From: Candidatus Caccoplasma merdavium
GTDB taxonomy: Bacteria > Bacteroidota > Bacteroidia > Bacteroidales > UBA11471
NCBI GenBank assembly: GCA_018715595.1
Contig: DVLI01000001.1
Location: 1-50,879 of the forward strand
Reading direction: 5' to 3'
DNA: 50,879 nt
In this document: positions 34,982-44,277 of the stretch, piece after piece
How the letters are laid out: each line of letters starts with the position of its first letter
How positions within the stretch are numbered: the first letter of the stretch is position 1
Program-made: the position numbers and the translations under genes
Notes under the pieces: generated by a model
Seen by the model: only the letters and a program-made list of their open reading frames with translations
What the model was told of the DNA's origin: nothing
Databases searched by the model: none

Positions 34982-36037
34982 ATGAAAAATCTTTGCCACA
35001 TACTGGCGATTGTCTCAATCCTCATCGGAGGGACGGAGATAGCATCGGCTCAATATTGGGACGACTTGTACATACGCCCCAGCACACGCGACGAAATCAG
35101 ACAACAGAGAGAAAAACAGGCCGAACAGGAACGTGCCGAGGCCGAGAAAAAACGGGCCGAAGCCGAACAGACCTATGTGCCCGACAGCCTGTGGAACGTC
35201 GACGCATACAACCGCCGGTATGAAGTACCCGAAGAGACGGCCTATGACCCGGAGGCCACCGTCGAAACCGCGGGGGAAGACACCACCCCGTATGCCGACA
35301 ACGAGGGGTACTACCTGAACGGTTTCTACGGCACGCAAAGCGACCTCGAATATGCCGAACGCATACGCAAATTCCATAACCCGCGTTTCACGGTACACAT
35401 CACCGACCCGGCTTATACCGAGATTTATTTCTTGAATTCCAACGATTGGAACGTATATATCGACGGCACTTATGCCTATGTCACCCCCACATGGACCAAT
35501 CCCTGGTATTGGGACTACATGTGGTCGCCATACAGCTATTGGGGACCGTCGTGGAGATGGAGCTCATACTATTGGGGCTGGGGATACCCCTACTACGGAT
35601 TCGGTTGGAGCTGGGGTTATCCCTACTATCATCACCATCATCACCATTACGGACCGGCCCCTCGTCCCCCGCACCGACCCGACTACCGCCCCGCCCCGTC
35701 TCAACGGCCGTCATACAGCCCCGGCGGGTGGAGTTCCCGTCGTCCCGGCAGCAATACCAGCGTCACCCGGCCATCGGGCACCAACAGCAACCGGGTCATC
35801 ACCAACTCGCAAAATCAACGGGTACGGCTGGGCAATACCTCGCGGTCGTCGCAACGGCAAAGCACGACCCGGCAAATCGAGACACAACGCAATTATAACC
35901 AACGTTACACCCCGAGCTACAACAGCAACTCATCACGCGGAAGCAGCATCAGCAGCGGAAGCAGCGGTTCGTCGAGAGGCAGCATGAGCGGGGGAAGCCG
36001 CGGAGGAACCGGCGGAGGCAGCCGCAGCCGCCGATAA
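34982..36037 (+). CDS. Exported Trp/Tyr/Gly-rich protein, function unknown
   Basis: 351 residues with a signal peptide ending at SAQ. Regions in order: a charged helix rich in Gln, Glu, Lys and Ala (about 36-65); a soluble segment with a FHNPRFTVHITDPAYTEIYF motif; an extremely aromatic stretch (about 160-215, repeated W, Y, G and P); six consecutive His near 217-222; a Pro/Arg-rich part; and a long Ser/Arg/Gly-rich tail. No enzyme motif is seen. Proteins of this kind occur in Bacteroidota as uncharacterised surface or periplasmic proteins; the aromatic and His parts suggest metal or glycan contact, which is only a guess. Confidence 0.75.
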   Translation: MKNLCHILAIVSILIGGTEIASAQYWDDLYIRPSTRDEIRQQREKQAEQERAEAEKKRAEAEQTYVPDSLWNVDAYNRRYEVPEETAYDPEATVETAGEDTTPYADNEGYYLNGFYGTQSDLEYAERIRKFHNPRFTVHITDPAYTEIYFLNSNDWNVYIDGTYAYVTPTWTNPWYWDYMWSPYSYWGPSWRWSSYYWGWGYPYYGFGWSWGYPYYHHHHHHYGPAPRPPHRPDYRPAPSQRPSYSPGGWSSRRPGSNTSVTRPSGTNSNRVITNSQNQRVRLGNTSRSSQRQSTTRQIETQRNYNQRYTPSYNSNSSRGSSISSGSSGSSRGSMSGGSRGGTGGGSRSRR

Positions 36038-36086
36038 GAGAGGGACCGTTTGGAACAATATCGAACGTTTATAAGAGCATATCATC

Positions 36087-37706
36087 ATGTATAAGATAAC
36101 GAAAAAAATAGGGCTGCTGCTCTTCCTGACCGCCGGATTCGCAGCCAACACCTCGGCACAATCGGCCATCGAGGCGCTGAAACTGACCGATACCGACCTG
36201 CTCGGCACCGCCCGCTTTGTAAGCATGGGCGGCGCATTCACCGCTCTGGGTGGAGACATCAGCACCTTGTCGCAAAACCCGGCCGGGATAGGCGTCTACC
36301 GCACCAATGAGGTGGTCACGACCCTCACCATCGCCCCCCAATCGACACAGGTCACCAATTTGGCCGGGAACAGCCGCAACAGCAAGACTCGCGTCAACTT
36401 CGACAATCTGGGATTTGTGGGCACCTTCAATTTCCGCGGCACCATGCTACGCAACATCAACTTCGGCGTGGCCTACAACAGCCGCAAGAACTACGCCCGC
36501 AACTACCGGGTCAATTACAACTCGCTCAACGGCTCACTCACCAACGCCATCGCGGGGCTGTGCAGTGAGAACCCCAATAACCTGCTCACGTCAAACGGGG
36601 CTTATGAGAACGGTGCGGCATGGCTCGACGTGCTCGCCTACGACAATTTCCTCATCGCCTACTCCCCCACGGCAACGGCAGCCAACAACAGCTATTACGG
36701 CCTGTTTGCCGACGGAAGCACTTCGGGCAACGGATACCTCGATGTGCGGGAAAGCGGGTATAACAACGAATACACCTTCAACTTCGGCGGGAACATCGCC
36801 GACCGCGTATTCTTCGGCATCGGCGTCGGGGTGACCGACCTCAAATACGAACTCATATCGGACTATGGCGAAAACCTTTACGGGACAAACGGCGAGACCG
36901 AAATCGACGCCACGCTCTATCCCATGACCACATCGGAATATTCGCTCTACAACGAGCTGGTTCTCAACGGGACGGGCGTCAACTTCAAGGCCGGACTCAT
37001 CGCCTACGTCACCAACTCGTGGCGCATCGGAGCCGCCATACACACCCCCACCTATTATTCGGTGCGCCGCACCGCCTATGGCGACATCATCAACAACTAC
37101 ATTTACCTCGAAAATCAACTCGAAACGCAAGCCCGCTCGCAAAGCGACACCCCGGTGTCGACCCAGCACTTCTCGTTGCGCACCCCCCTGCGTTTCATGG
37201 TGGGCACCTCCTACCAGATAGGCTACAAGGCCATCATCAGCGCCGACTATGAATACACGGCCTACTCAAAAATGAAGATGAGCGACGAGAACGGCTATGA
37301 AGATGTTTATGCCTATGACAACAGCGACATCGGCAACTACTTGAAAAATACCCATACGATACGCGTCGGCGGGGAATACCGCGTCACCCCGCAGTTGAGC
37401 CTGCGGGTAGGCTACTCCTACACCAGCAGCCCCGTCTCGGACGACTGGCTCGACAACCGCGTGTATGTCCCCACGGCCGGCACCTTGCCCAGCTACTCCC
37501 TGGGACGCACCAAGAACAACTACTCGGGAGGCATAGGATACCGCTTCCGTCACGTTTACATCGATGCGGCCTACATGCACCGCCGCACCAGCGAAGAGGT
37601 CATGGCCTACTCGGCGATTCCGGAGAAAAATATCTCCGGGTCGGAAATTGCCCACTTGATAACGAAAAATAACAATATAATTCTTACCTTTGGGGTGAAA
37701 TTTTAA
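36087..37706 (+). CDS. OmpP1/FadL-type outer-membrane transport protein
   Basis: 539-residue predicted outer-membrane beta-barrel with a signal peptide ending at TSAQ. The FadL/TodX signature region ARFVSMGGAFTALGGDISTLSQNPAGIG follows near residue 40. Alternating strands and tight turns run to the terminal Phe (LTFGVKF), the usual signal for barrel assembly. Such proteins import hydrophobic compounds; the ligand is not known here. It follows the aromatic-rich gene by 49 bp and could share its transcript. Confidence 0.88.
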   Translation: MYKITKKIGLLLFLTAGFAANTSAQSAIEALKLTDTDLLGTARFVSMGGAFTALGGDISTLSQNPAGIGVYRTNEVVTTLTIAPQSTQVTNLAGNSRNSKTRVNFDNLGFVGTFNFRGTMLRNINFGVAYNSRKNYARNYRVNYNSLNGSLTNAIAGLCSENPNNLLTSNGAYENGAAWLDVLAYDNFLIAYSPTATAANNSYYGLFADGSTSGNGYLDVRESGYNNEYTFNFGGNIADRVFFGIGVGVTDLKYELISDYGENLYGTNGETEIDATLYPMTTSEYSLYNELVLNGTGVNFKAGLIAYVTNSWRIGAAIHTPTYYSVRRTAYGDIINNYIYLENQLETQARSQSDTPVSTQHFSLRTPLRFMVGTSYQIGYKAIISADYEYTAYSKMKMSDENGYEDVYAYDNSDIGNYLKNTHTIRVGGEYRVTPQLSLRVGYSYTSSPVSDDWLDNRVYVPTAGTLPSYSLGRTKNNYSGGIGYRFRHVYIDAAYMHRRTSEEVMAYSAIPEKNISGSEIAHLITKNNNIILTFGVKF

Positions 37707-37783
37707 GAATAGAACCAAGCGGCTCTTTTTTTCACGAAAGAGGATTTATAATAGAGACAATAAAAACAACCTGAAATAAAACA

Positions 37784-39877
37784 ATGAAAAAACTGATTTT
37801 CCTTCTCGGATTCCTCCTGACATTCGGTTTGGGACAAGCACAGATGCAAGACCCGGTTCATTGGAAATTCTCCATGACCGATGTGTCTAAAACCGAAAAA
37901 GAGTTACAATTCACAGCCAAAATCGACGACCATTGGCATGTCTACGGATTACACATTCCCGAAGACGGACCCAATCCCACCTCATTCACCTTCACCTCGG
38001 TCGAAGGAGCCGAACTGGTGGGTGAAGTAACTTCGCCGTCGAATCTGATTACAAAGTATGACGAGACTTTCGGCATGGAGCTCAACTGGTATGAAAAAGA
38101 GGTCACCTTCGTCCAACGCATCAAACTCACCGGCGAGACCTTCACGGTAAAAGGCTATCTGCGCTATATGTGCTGCGACGACCAGTCGTGCCTGCCCCCG
38201 ACCAGCGAAGAGTTTGAGTTCACTGGGAAAGGACTTTCGGCTGCCGACATAGCAGCTGCCGCCGCCAAAACGGCGCCGAAAAAAGAGGTGAAAAAAGAAT
38301 CGGCCAAGCCGGTTGAAAAAAAAAATAACGAGACCGTAAAAGCCGAGACGCAACCCGCTACCCCGGCAACCGAGGCTGCCCAACCCGCACAGGAGCAAGT
38401 GGTCGAGAACACACCGGCGCCCCAAACGGCAACCATCGATTTGTGGACTCCCGTCATCGACAAACTGCAAGCCCGCGGAGAGACAACAGCCGCGGCCGAC
38501 ACCTCGTTCTGGTTTCTCTTCTTCTCGGGATTCGTAGGCGGCCTGTTGGCCCTTCTCACCCCCTGCGTGTGGCCCATGATTCCCATGACGGTAAGTTTCT
38601 TCCTGAAACGCTCCAACAACCGCCGCCGCTCGATACGCGACGCCATCATTTACGGGCTGGCCATCATCATCATCTACGTCGGCCTGGGATTGCTCATCAC
38701 CGCCATCTTCGGCGCCAGCGCCCTCAACAGCCTCGCAACGAACGCAGTCTTCAACATCTTGTTCTTTGCCCTGCTGGTGGTATTTGCCATCTCCTTCTTC
38801 GGAGCTTTTGAACTGACTCTCCCCGCTTCGTGGACTACGAAACTCGACAGCAAGGCCGACTCGACCAGCGGTCTGCTGAGTATCTTCTTCATGGCATTCA
38901 CCCTGGTTTTGGTATCGTTCTCCTGCACAGGTCCCATCATCGGCACCCTGCTGGTACAAGCCGCCTCGATGGGCGTCGCCATAGGCCCGGCCATCGGTAT
39001 GTTCGGTTTCGCCTTGGCACTCGCCATTCCGTTCGCCGTGTTTGCCATCTTCCCCTCGATGCTGCAATCGCTGCCGCGCTCGGGTGGCTGGCTCAACTCG
39101 GTAAAAGTGGTACTGGCCTTCCTCGAACTGGCCTTCGCCTTGAAATTCCTCTCGGTAGCCGACTTGGCTTACGGCTGGCACATTCTCGACCGCGAAGCCT
39201 TCGTTGCCCTGTGGATCATCATCTTCGCCCTGCTCGGTATCTACCTGCTCGGTAAAATACGCTTCTCGCACGACAGCGAGACGCAACATGTGTCGGTTCC
39301 CCGCCTCTTCCTGGCCATGATTTCCCTGGCTTTTGCCCTATACATGGTACCCGGCCTGTGGGGCGCTCCGCTGAAAGCCATCAGCGCCTTCGCTCCCCCG
39401 TTGTCGACCCAGGACTTCAATCTCTACAAAGACGAAGTACACGCCGCTTTCATGGATTATGACGAGGGCATGGCCTATGCCAAGAAGGTGAACAAACCCG
39501 TTCTTATCGACTTCTCGGGCTATGGTTGCGTGAACTGCCGCAAAATGGAGGCCGCCGTATGGACCGACCCCGCCGTGAAAGACGTCATCGAGAATGACTA
39601 TGTGCTCATCACCCTCATGGTCGATGACAAGGAGTCGCTTCCCGAACCGATAAAAATCGAGGAGTATGGCAAAACCCGCACCCTCTACACCGTGGGTGAC
39701 CGTTGGAGCTACCTGCAACGCCATAAATTCGGAGCCAATGCACAACCGTTCTATGTGCTGCTCGACACCAAAGGCGAACCGGTAGGCCCCTCCTACTCCT
39801 ACAAAGAAGATGTTCCCGCCTATCTCGAATTCCTGAAAAACGGATTGAAGGTTTTCAACGCCGAGAACAAACGCTGA
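37784..39877 (+). CDS. dsbD: Thiol:disulfide interchange protein DsbD
   Basis: Membrane electron conduit carrying reducing power from cytosolic thioredoxin to periplasmic proteins. Signal peptide; N-terminal DsbD-alpha-like domain (about 25-150) with Cys130, Cys131 and Cys136 in YMCCDDQSC. A Lys/Pro/Ala-rich linker (about 160-225) follows. The eight-helix membrane core has the redox pair Cys261 (LTPCVWP) and Cys381 (FSCTGP). The C-terminal thioredoxin-like domain has CVNC at 582-585. The 697-residue length is normal for the Bacteroidota form. It ends at a terminator and converges on folA. Confidence 0.95.
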   Translation: MKKLIFLLGFLLTFGLGQAQMQDPVHWKFSMTDVSKTEKELQFTAKIDDHWHVYGLHIPEDGPNPTSFTFTSVEGAELVGEVTSPSNLITKYDETFGMELNWYEKEVTFVQRIKLTGETFTVKGYLRYMCCDDQSCLPPTSEEFEFTGKGLSAADIAAAAAKTAPKKEVKKESAKPVEKKNNETVKAETQPATPATEAAQPAQEQVVENTPAPQTATIDLWTPVIDKLQARGETTAAADTSFWFLFFSGFVGGLLALLTPCVWPMIPMTVSFFLKRSNNRRRSIRDAIIYGLAIIIIYVGLGLLITAIFGASALNSLATNAVFNILFFALLVVFAISFFGAFELTLPASWTTKLDSKADSTSGLLSIFFMAFTLVLVSFSCTGPIIGTLLVQAASMGVAIGPAIGMFGFALALAIPFAVFAIFPSMLQSLPRSGGWLNSVKVVLAFLELAFALKFLSVADLAYGWHILDREAFVALWIIIFALLGIYLLGKIRFSHDSETQHVSVPRLFLAMISLAFALYMVPGLWGAPLKAISAFAPPLSTQDFNLYKDEVHAAFMDYDEGMAYAKKVNKPVLIDFSGYGCVNCRKMEAAVWTDPAVKDVIENDYVLITLMVDDKESLPEPIKIEEYGKTRTLYTVGDRWSYLQRHKFGANAQPFYVLLDTKGEPVGPSYSYKEDVPAYLEFLKNGLKVFNAENKR

Positions 39878-39898
39878 TACATCACAACCGTCCATAAG

Positions 39899-39938
39899 AA
39901 AAGGGCCGCTCTCCAAGGAGCGGCCCTTTTCTTATTTT
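39899..39938. terminator. Terminator between dsbD and folA
   Basis: A 13-bp perfect stem AAAAGGGCCGCTC with its complement and a 6-base loop, followed by CTTATTTT. A-runs on the other side allow use by the converging folA transcript. Confidence 0.9.
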
Positions 39939-39995
39939 ATGCACATCGGGAGATGCAGGCAGGCGGTATTAGCCGCGCCGATGAGAAACCCGGCA

Positions 39996-40490
39996 TCAAC
40001 GACGCCGGTAGGTCACAAAAGAATAGGGATAGGCGTGACGGTCGTCGGCCGGGAAATCCTCCCGCTCCACCTCTTCCCACACAGCGGGGTCTATCGCGGG
40101 GAAAAAGGTATCAGCATCGGGAAAATCGTGGTGTATCTCGGTGATGTAGAGCTGCCGGGCATCGTCGATGGCAGCCTTGTATAGAGTCGCTCCGCCGATA
40201 ATGAAAAGCTCCTCTTCATCGGCGGCCGACGCCAACGCCTCGGGCAACGAAGCATAGGCCGAGACCGTATCGGGCAACTGCCCGGGACGCGACGAGAGCA
40301 CCACATTGCGGCGACGCGGCAGGGGTCCGGCCGGGAGCGACTCGAAGGTGCGACGCCCCATGACGACGGTATGTCCGAGCGTCAACGCCTTGAAATGTTT
40401 CAAGTCATTGGGCAGATGACACAACAAGTCATTGTCTTTGCCTATGGCTCCATTGGCAGCCACGGCGGCTATGAGTGAGAGATTCGTCAT
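39996..40490 (-). CDS. folA: Dihydrofolate reductase
   Basis: Reduces dihydrofolate to tetrahydrofolate with NADPH, restoring the cofactor used by ThyA. From the ATG at 40490 (MTNLSLIAAVAANGAIGK) it has 164 residues, as in other chromosomal DHFRs. HLPNDLKHFK holds the folate-site acidic residue (Asp), VVMGRRTFESLP and ELFIIGGATLY form the NADPH site, and ITEIHHDFPDADTFFP is near the end. The frame reaches 40541, but that would overlap thyA. It starts 10 bp after thyA, the usual order. Confidence 0.96.
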   Translation of the reverse strand: MTNLSLIAAVAANGAIGKDNDLLCHLPNDLKHFKALTLGHTVVMGRRTFESLPAGPLPRRRNVVLSSRPGQLPDTVSAYASLPEALASAADEEELFIIGGATLYKAAIDDARQLYITEIHHDFPDADTFFPAIDPAVWEEVEREDFPADDRHAYPYSFVTYRRR

Positions 40491-40500
40491 AAGGAAGGAA

Positions 40501-41295
40501 TTAAACCGAGACGACACCTTTGATATGCGGGTGCGGGTCATACCCGACGAGGGTGAAGTCTTCGTATTTGAAATCGAAAATCGATTTCACCTCGGGATTC
40601 AATATCATCTGCGGCAAAGCCCGGGGCTCGCGGGTGAGTTGCAGATGCACCTGTTCGAGATGATTGGTGTAGATGTGCGCGTCGCCCAACGTATGGACGA
40701 AATCGCCGGCTTTGAGTCCCGTCACCTGTGCCATCATTTGCAGCAACAAGGCATATGAAGCGATGTTGAAGGGCACCCCGAGGAAAATGTCGGCACTACG
40801 CTGGTAGAGTTGCAGGCTGAGACGCCCGTTGGCCACATAGAACTGGAAGAAGGCATGGCAGGGCGGGAGATTCATGTTGTCGAGGTCGGCCACGTTCCAA
40901 GAGCTGACGATGATGCGGCGCGAGTCGGGATTGTGTTTGATGGTCTCCACCGCCTCGGCTATCTGGTCGATGTGGCCGCCCTTGTAATCGGGCCACGAAC
41001 GCCACTGGTAACCATAGATGTGACCGAGGTCGCCGTTGGCATCGGCCCATTCGTTCCAGATGCGCACTCCGTTGTCTTGCAGATATTTGACGTTGGTATC
41101 ACCTTTGAGAAACCAAAGCAACTCATGGATAATCGATTTGAGGTGCAGTTTTTTTGTCGTCAAGAGAGGGAAACCCTCTTCGAGGTTGAAGCGCATCTGG
41201 TGCCCAAACACACTGATGGTGCCGGTGCCCGTACGGTCGGACTTCTTCACCCCTTCGTCGAGAACGCGTTGCAGGAGAGCGAGATATTGTTTCAT
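40501..41295 (-). CDS. thyA: Thymidylate synthase
   Basis: Methylates dUMP to dTMP using methylene-tetrahydrofolate. The 264 residues match E. coli ThyA exactly in length, with the catalytic Cys146 in [12 protein letters not shown] at the same number. RTGTGT (21-26), the [16 protein letters not shown] block and the C-terminal region (ending near VSV) all fit. It is coupled with folA downstream and lies 12 bp after rsgA. Confidence 0.97.
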   Translation of the reverse strand: MKQYLALLQRVLDEGVKKSDRTGTGTISVFGHQMRFNLEEGFPLLTTKKLHLKSIIHELLWFLKGDTNVKYLQDNGVRIWNEWADANGDLGHIYGYQWRSWPDYKGGHIDQIAEAVETIKHNPDSRRIIVSSWNVADLDNMNLPPCHAFFQFYVANGRLSLQLYQRSADIFLGVPFNIASYALLLQMMAQVTGLKAGDFVHTLGDAHIYTNHLEQVHLQLTREPRALPQMILNPEVKSIFDFKYEDFTLVGYDPHPHIKGVVSV

Positions 41296-41307
41296 GATTT
41301 TTCGATA

Positions 41308-42243
41308 TTAATAGCCCGAGCGGTACTTACCCTCGGTACTGTCGTCGATGATACTTAAATAGCTGGCATAACGCGAGGCGCTGATGCGATGCTCTTCGAG
41401 AGCCTTCAACACGGCACAGCCCGGCTCGTGGCGATGGGTGCAGTTCCCGAAGCGGCAATCGTGGGAGAACTTGAATATCTCGGGGAAGAAATGCGCCACC
41501 TCCTCGGGAGCGAAATCGATGGTTCCAAACCCCTTGACACCCGGCGTGTCGATGATATAGCCGCCATCGGGCAATGGGAACATTTCGGAAAACGTCGTCG
41601 TGTGCATACCCTTGTGATGCGACTGCGAGATGGCTCCCGTCTTCAAATTGAGCCCGGGCAAGATAAGGTTTATGAGTGACGATTTCCCGACGCCCGAATT
41701 TCCGGCAAAGAGGGAGACCTTCCCCCGCAGCAACGTCCGCAGGGTATCGACGCCTTCGCTGGTGGCGGCAGACACAGAGAGGCACTCATACCCGATGTAG
41801 GCATACAAGTCGATGAGCCCGCGCAGCAACTGCATGTCGTCATCGTCGTAAAGGTCGATTTTGTTGAAAACCAATTTCACCGGTATGCGATAGGCTTCGG
41901 CTGTCGCCAAAAAACGGTCGATGAAGATGAGATTGGTCTGCGGGTGATTGACCGTAACGATGAGCAGAGCCTGGTCGATATTGGCCGCCAGGATATGCGA
42001 CTCTTTCGAGAGATTCGACGCCCGGCGTATGATGTAATTCTCCCGGTCGTCGATGGAGACGATAAAGGCGGTTCCCTCGTGATTTGCTTCGATGGTCACA
42101 CGGTCGCCCACGGCAACGGGATTGGTGCTGCGTATGCCTTTGAGGCGGAAATTTCCTTTGATTTTGCACTCGACAAGCGAGCCGTCATCGGTGCGCACCT
42201 GATACCAGCTGCCGGTGTTTTTTATGACTAGACCGTGTTGCAT
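41308..42243 (-). CDS. rsgA: Ribosome small-subunit GTPase RsgA
   Basis: Circularly permuted GTPase assisting late 30S maturation. An OB-fold N-terminus (1-70) is followed by permuted G motifs: NKID (127-130, G4) before GNSGVGKSS (181-189, G1) and DTPG (232-235, G3). The zinc knuckle uses Cys263, Cys268, His270 and Cys276 (C-x4-C-x-H-x5-C). The 311-residue length is normal. It lies in a minus-strand run after frr, separated by a 78-bp gap that contains a hairpin. Confidence 0.96.
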   Translation of the reverse strand: MQHGLVIKNTGSWYQVRTDDGSLVECKIKGNFRLKGIRSTNPVAVGDRVTIEANHEGTAFIVSIDDRENYIIRRASNLSKESHILAANIDQALLIVTVNHPQTNLIFIDRFLATAEAYRIPVKLVFNKIDLYDDDDMQLLRGLIDLYAYIGYECLSVSAATSEGVDTLRTLLRGKVSLFAGNSGVGKSSLINLILPGLNLKTGAISQSHHKGMHTTTFSEMFPLPDGGYIIDTPGVKGFGTIDFAPEEVAHFFPEIFKFSHDCRFGNCTHRHEPGCAVLKALEEHRISASRYASYLSIIDDSTEGKYRSGY

Positions 42244-42262
42244 ATTCGTCTCTCATAGAGAA

Positions 42263-42299
42263 AGAGAGGAGCCGCCCCCGGCGGGAGTGAATCCTCTCT
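42263..42299 (-). other. Stem-loop between frr and rsgA
   Basis: AGAGAGGA (42263-42270) and TCCTCTCT (42292-42299) pair, with an inner CCGCC-CCC-GGCGG hairpin. There is no T-run, so it is not a typical terminator. It lies 20 bases before the rsgA start and may stabilise, process or gate translation of the mRNA. Confidence 0.45.
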
Positions 42300-42321
42300 C
42301 TCATGTTGGTTTCGGAGTTTT

Positions 42322-42882
42322 TTATACGGTGAGTATCTCTTTTTCCTTGGCGGAGAAAATCTCGTCGATTTTCTTGATGAAACGGTCGTGCACTTTCTGC
42401 ACTTCGTTTTCGCCGTCCTTCTCCACATCTTCGGGCATACCGTCCTTGATGGCCTTTTTCAGTCCGTCGATGGCATCGCGGCGGGCGTTACGCACGCTCA
42501 CCTTGGCATTCTCGGCCTCTTGCTTGGCCTGTTTTACCAACGACTTGCGACGCTCCTCGGTGAGCGGCGGCATACGCAGGAATATGACTTCGCCGTTGTT
42601 TTCGGGCGTGATGCCGATTTCGGAATTTTGCAAGGCTTTCTCTATTTCCTTGAACATGGATTTTTCCCAAGGCTGTATGGTAATCGTCTTGGCATCGGGC
42701 GTGGATACGGTGGCTACGTTACTGATGGTAACCATGCTGCCGTAATATTCGACGCGTACTTGGTCGAGAATACGGGGATTGGCCTTCCCGGCGCGTATCG
42801 TGGCCAGGGCTTCGTCGAGGAAAGCAACGGTGAGATTCATTTTATCCTCGGCCTCACTGATGTAAGTTTTAACGTCGTTCAT
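42322..42882 (-). CDS. frr: Ribosome recycling factor
   Basis: Splits ribosomes after termination together with EF-G. The 186 residues are typical. The all-helical tail domain and the small domain are visible: [20 protein letters not shown], the hinge, [25 protein letters not shown], then the long closing helix rich in Arg and Lys. It follows pyrH by 75 bp, the classic bacterial order, and has its own promoter motif in that gap. Confidence 0.97.
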   Translation of the reverse strand: MNDVKTYISEAEDKMNLTVAFLDEALATIRAGKANPRILDQVRVEYYGSMVTISNVATVSTPDAKTITIQPWEKSMFKEIEKALQNSEIGITPENNGEVIFLRMPPLTEERRKSLVKQAKQEAENAKVSVRNARRDAIDGLKKAIKDGMPEDVEKDGENEVQKVHDRFIKKIDEIFSAKEKEILTV

Positions 42883-42913
42883 ATGATATAGGGTATTATA
42901 TGTTTCGCGATAG

Positions 42914-42921
42914 CAAAGATA
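42914..42921 (-). promoter_or_regulatory. Internal promoter before frr
   Basis: The reverse complement is TATCTTTG, an exact -7 match 31 bases before the frr start. At 19 bases upstream lies GTTG, close to a -33 element. It could let frr-rsgA be expressed separately from pyrH. Confidence 0.5.
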
Positions 42922-42957
42922 AACGATTTTATCGAATTGACAACACCTGCCGCCCCA

Positions 42958-43668
42958 TCAATATACAAGGGTGCCGATGTTTTCGCCGGTCATCACCTTT
43001 TTGAGATTGCCCACCGTGTCCATATCAAAAACGATGATGGGCAGGTGATTTTCCTTGCAGAGCGTGGTAGCGGTGAGGTCCATCACTTTGAGGCCGCGAT
43101 TGTAGATTTCATCGTAGGAAATCTTATCGAATTTCGTGGCGGTGGGGTCTTTTTCGGGGTCGGCCGTGTAGATGCCGTCGACACGCGTACCTTTGAGCAT
43201 CACCTCGGCGCCCACCTCGATACCGCGCAAGGCCGAGGCCGTATCGGTCGTAAAGAAGGGGTTTCCCGTACCACCCGAAATGATGGCTATCTCACCGTGT
43301 TGCAACGAGTCGATGGCCCGGGCCGGGCTGTAATGTTCGCCTATCGGGTGCATGGGAGTGGCGGTGTAGACACGGACCCGCTGGCCGATGGATTCGAGAG
43401 CCGAGCTCAACGCCAAGCTGTTGATGACCGTGGCCAACATACCCATCTGGTCGCCCTTCACACGGTCGAAACCGCGCGAAGCACCGCTCAGTCCTCTGAA
43501 AATGTTCCCTCCGCCGATGACAATGGCTATTTCGATACCAAGGTCGGCGATTTCCTTTATCTGTCGGGCATACTCTTGCAAACGAGTTTCATCGATGCCG
43601 TACTGTTTTTTACCCATGAGGCTCTCGCCACTGAGTTTCAAAAGAATGCGTTTATACGGTTGTGCCAT
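42958..43668 (-). CDS. pyrH: UMP kinase
   Basis: Hexameric kinase making UDP from UMP, belonging to the amino acid kinase fold and unrelated to eukaryotic UMP kinases. From the ATG at 43668 (MAQPYKRILLKLSGESLMG) it has 236 residues, as expected. GGGNIFRG and the TGGTGNPFFTTDTA substrate-binding block are conserved. The frame opens at 43698, but that start falls within the -7 promoter box, so 43668 is firm. It is first in the operon pyrH-frr-rsgA-thyA-folA. Confidence 0.97.
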   Translation of the reverse strand: MAQPYKRILLKLSGESLMGKKQYGIDETRLQEYARQIKEIADLGIEIAIVIGGGNIFRGLSGASRGFDRVKGDQMGMLATVINSLALSSALESIGQRVRVYTATPMHPIGEHYSPARAIDSLQHGEIAIISGGTGNPFFTTDTASALRGIEVGAEVMLKGTRVDGIYTADPEKDPTATKFDKISYDEIYNRGLKVMDLTATTLCKENHLPIIVFDMDTVGNLKKVMTGENIGTLVY

Positions 43669-43695
43669 AATTATTGTGTTGTTTCTGTTTATCGG

Positions 43696-43727
43696 CAAAG
43701 ATAATGAAAGGCAAGCGCAGAAGCAAA
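43696..43727 (-). promoter_or_regulatory. Proximal pyrH promoter
   Basis: A -33 TTTG (43724-43727), a 20-bp spacer and a -7 TATCTTTG (43696-43703), all on the minus strand, match the Bacteroidota consensus fully. The leader is about 25 bases. Confidence 0.75.
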
Positions 43728-43777
43728 TGAGAAAAGGAAGTTTTCAGATTGGCATGTCCGAACCACCCTGTCATCTA

Positions 43778-43811
43778 CAAAGATAGCGAAAGGTTAGCGC
43801 AAAAAAACAAA
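43778..43811 (-). promoter_or_regulatory. Distal pyrH promoter
   Basis: A second -7 TATCTTTG (43778-43785) lies 82 bp upstream of the first, with a TTTG at 43808-43811 (22-bp spacing). The spacer shares the pattern GCGCTnnCCTTTCnn with the proximal promoter, so the two look related by duplication or a shared binding site. Confidence 0.55.
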
Positions 43812-43933
43812 ACTTGTGTAAGATTTTTTGCCGAGCCACCGCATTTGTCAGTCCGGGCGCAGCCCCAAAATCCAATCCTTTATGAAGAAAGAGTCGTTTC
43901 CACGGTAACGTTCCATACCAAAGGCTGCAAACC

Positions 43934-44258
43934 TTGGATTTCCCGTCAAGCGGGGAATGACAGAGCCCTCACCCTTCAAGTGAAAAGGGAGAAGGGGGAC
44001 AAAAGGGAAACACGCAAAGACACGCAAATAGGAAAAAGGGAAAACCGCCCTTATCGGGCCGGGAGGGCGGCAGCCGAGAGCGGAAAGAGGGCGAGGAGTG
44101 TGTGAGCGCAGCGAGTTCCGCAGCCCCCGAGCGAGGCGTCGGCGTCCGAGCGAAAAAGCCCGATACCGGGCGGCGGTTCTTCTTGGTTCGTTCTTCTCAC
44201 CGAAGAGAAGAATGAACAAGAAACGCCCCTTGGATTCCCCATCGAGTGGGGAATGACA
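43934..44258 (-). repeat. Dispersed repeat copy E
   Basis: Full repeat unit in minus orientation, about 296 bp (43963-44258), closed at its far end by another palindrome (43934-43962). In order from the tadA side: palindrome ATTCCCC/GGGGAAT, the TTCTTCTC-TTCGGT-GAGAAGAA hairpin, the GCCCG-GTAT-CGGGC hairpin with T-run, a conserved GC-rich block, the CCGCCCT/AGGGCGG hairpin with T-run, then a pyrimidine-rich spacer. It begins 20 bases beyond the tadA stop. The stretch 43812-43933 between it and the pyrH promoters shows nothing recognisable. Confidence 0.92.
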
Positions 44259-44277
44259 ATGCCATGTGCGAGGGAAC

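Noticed and set aside
43669..44277. Possible replication origin at the composition shift
   Set aside because: No dnaA gene and no TTATCCACA-type boxes were seen; a repeat-mediated inversion explains the shift equally well.
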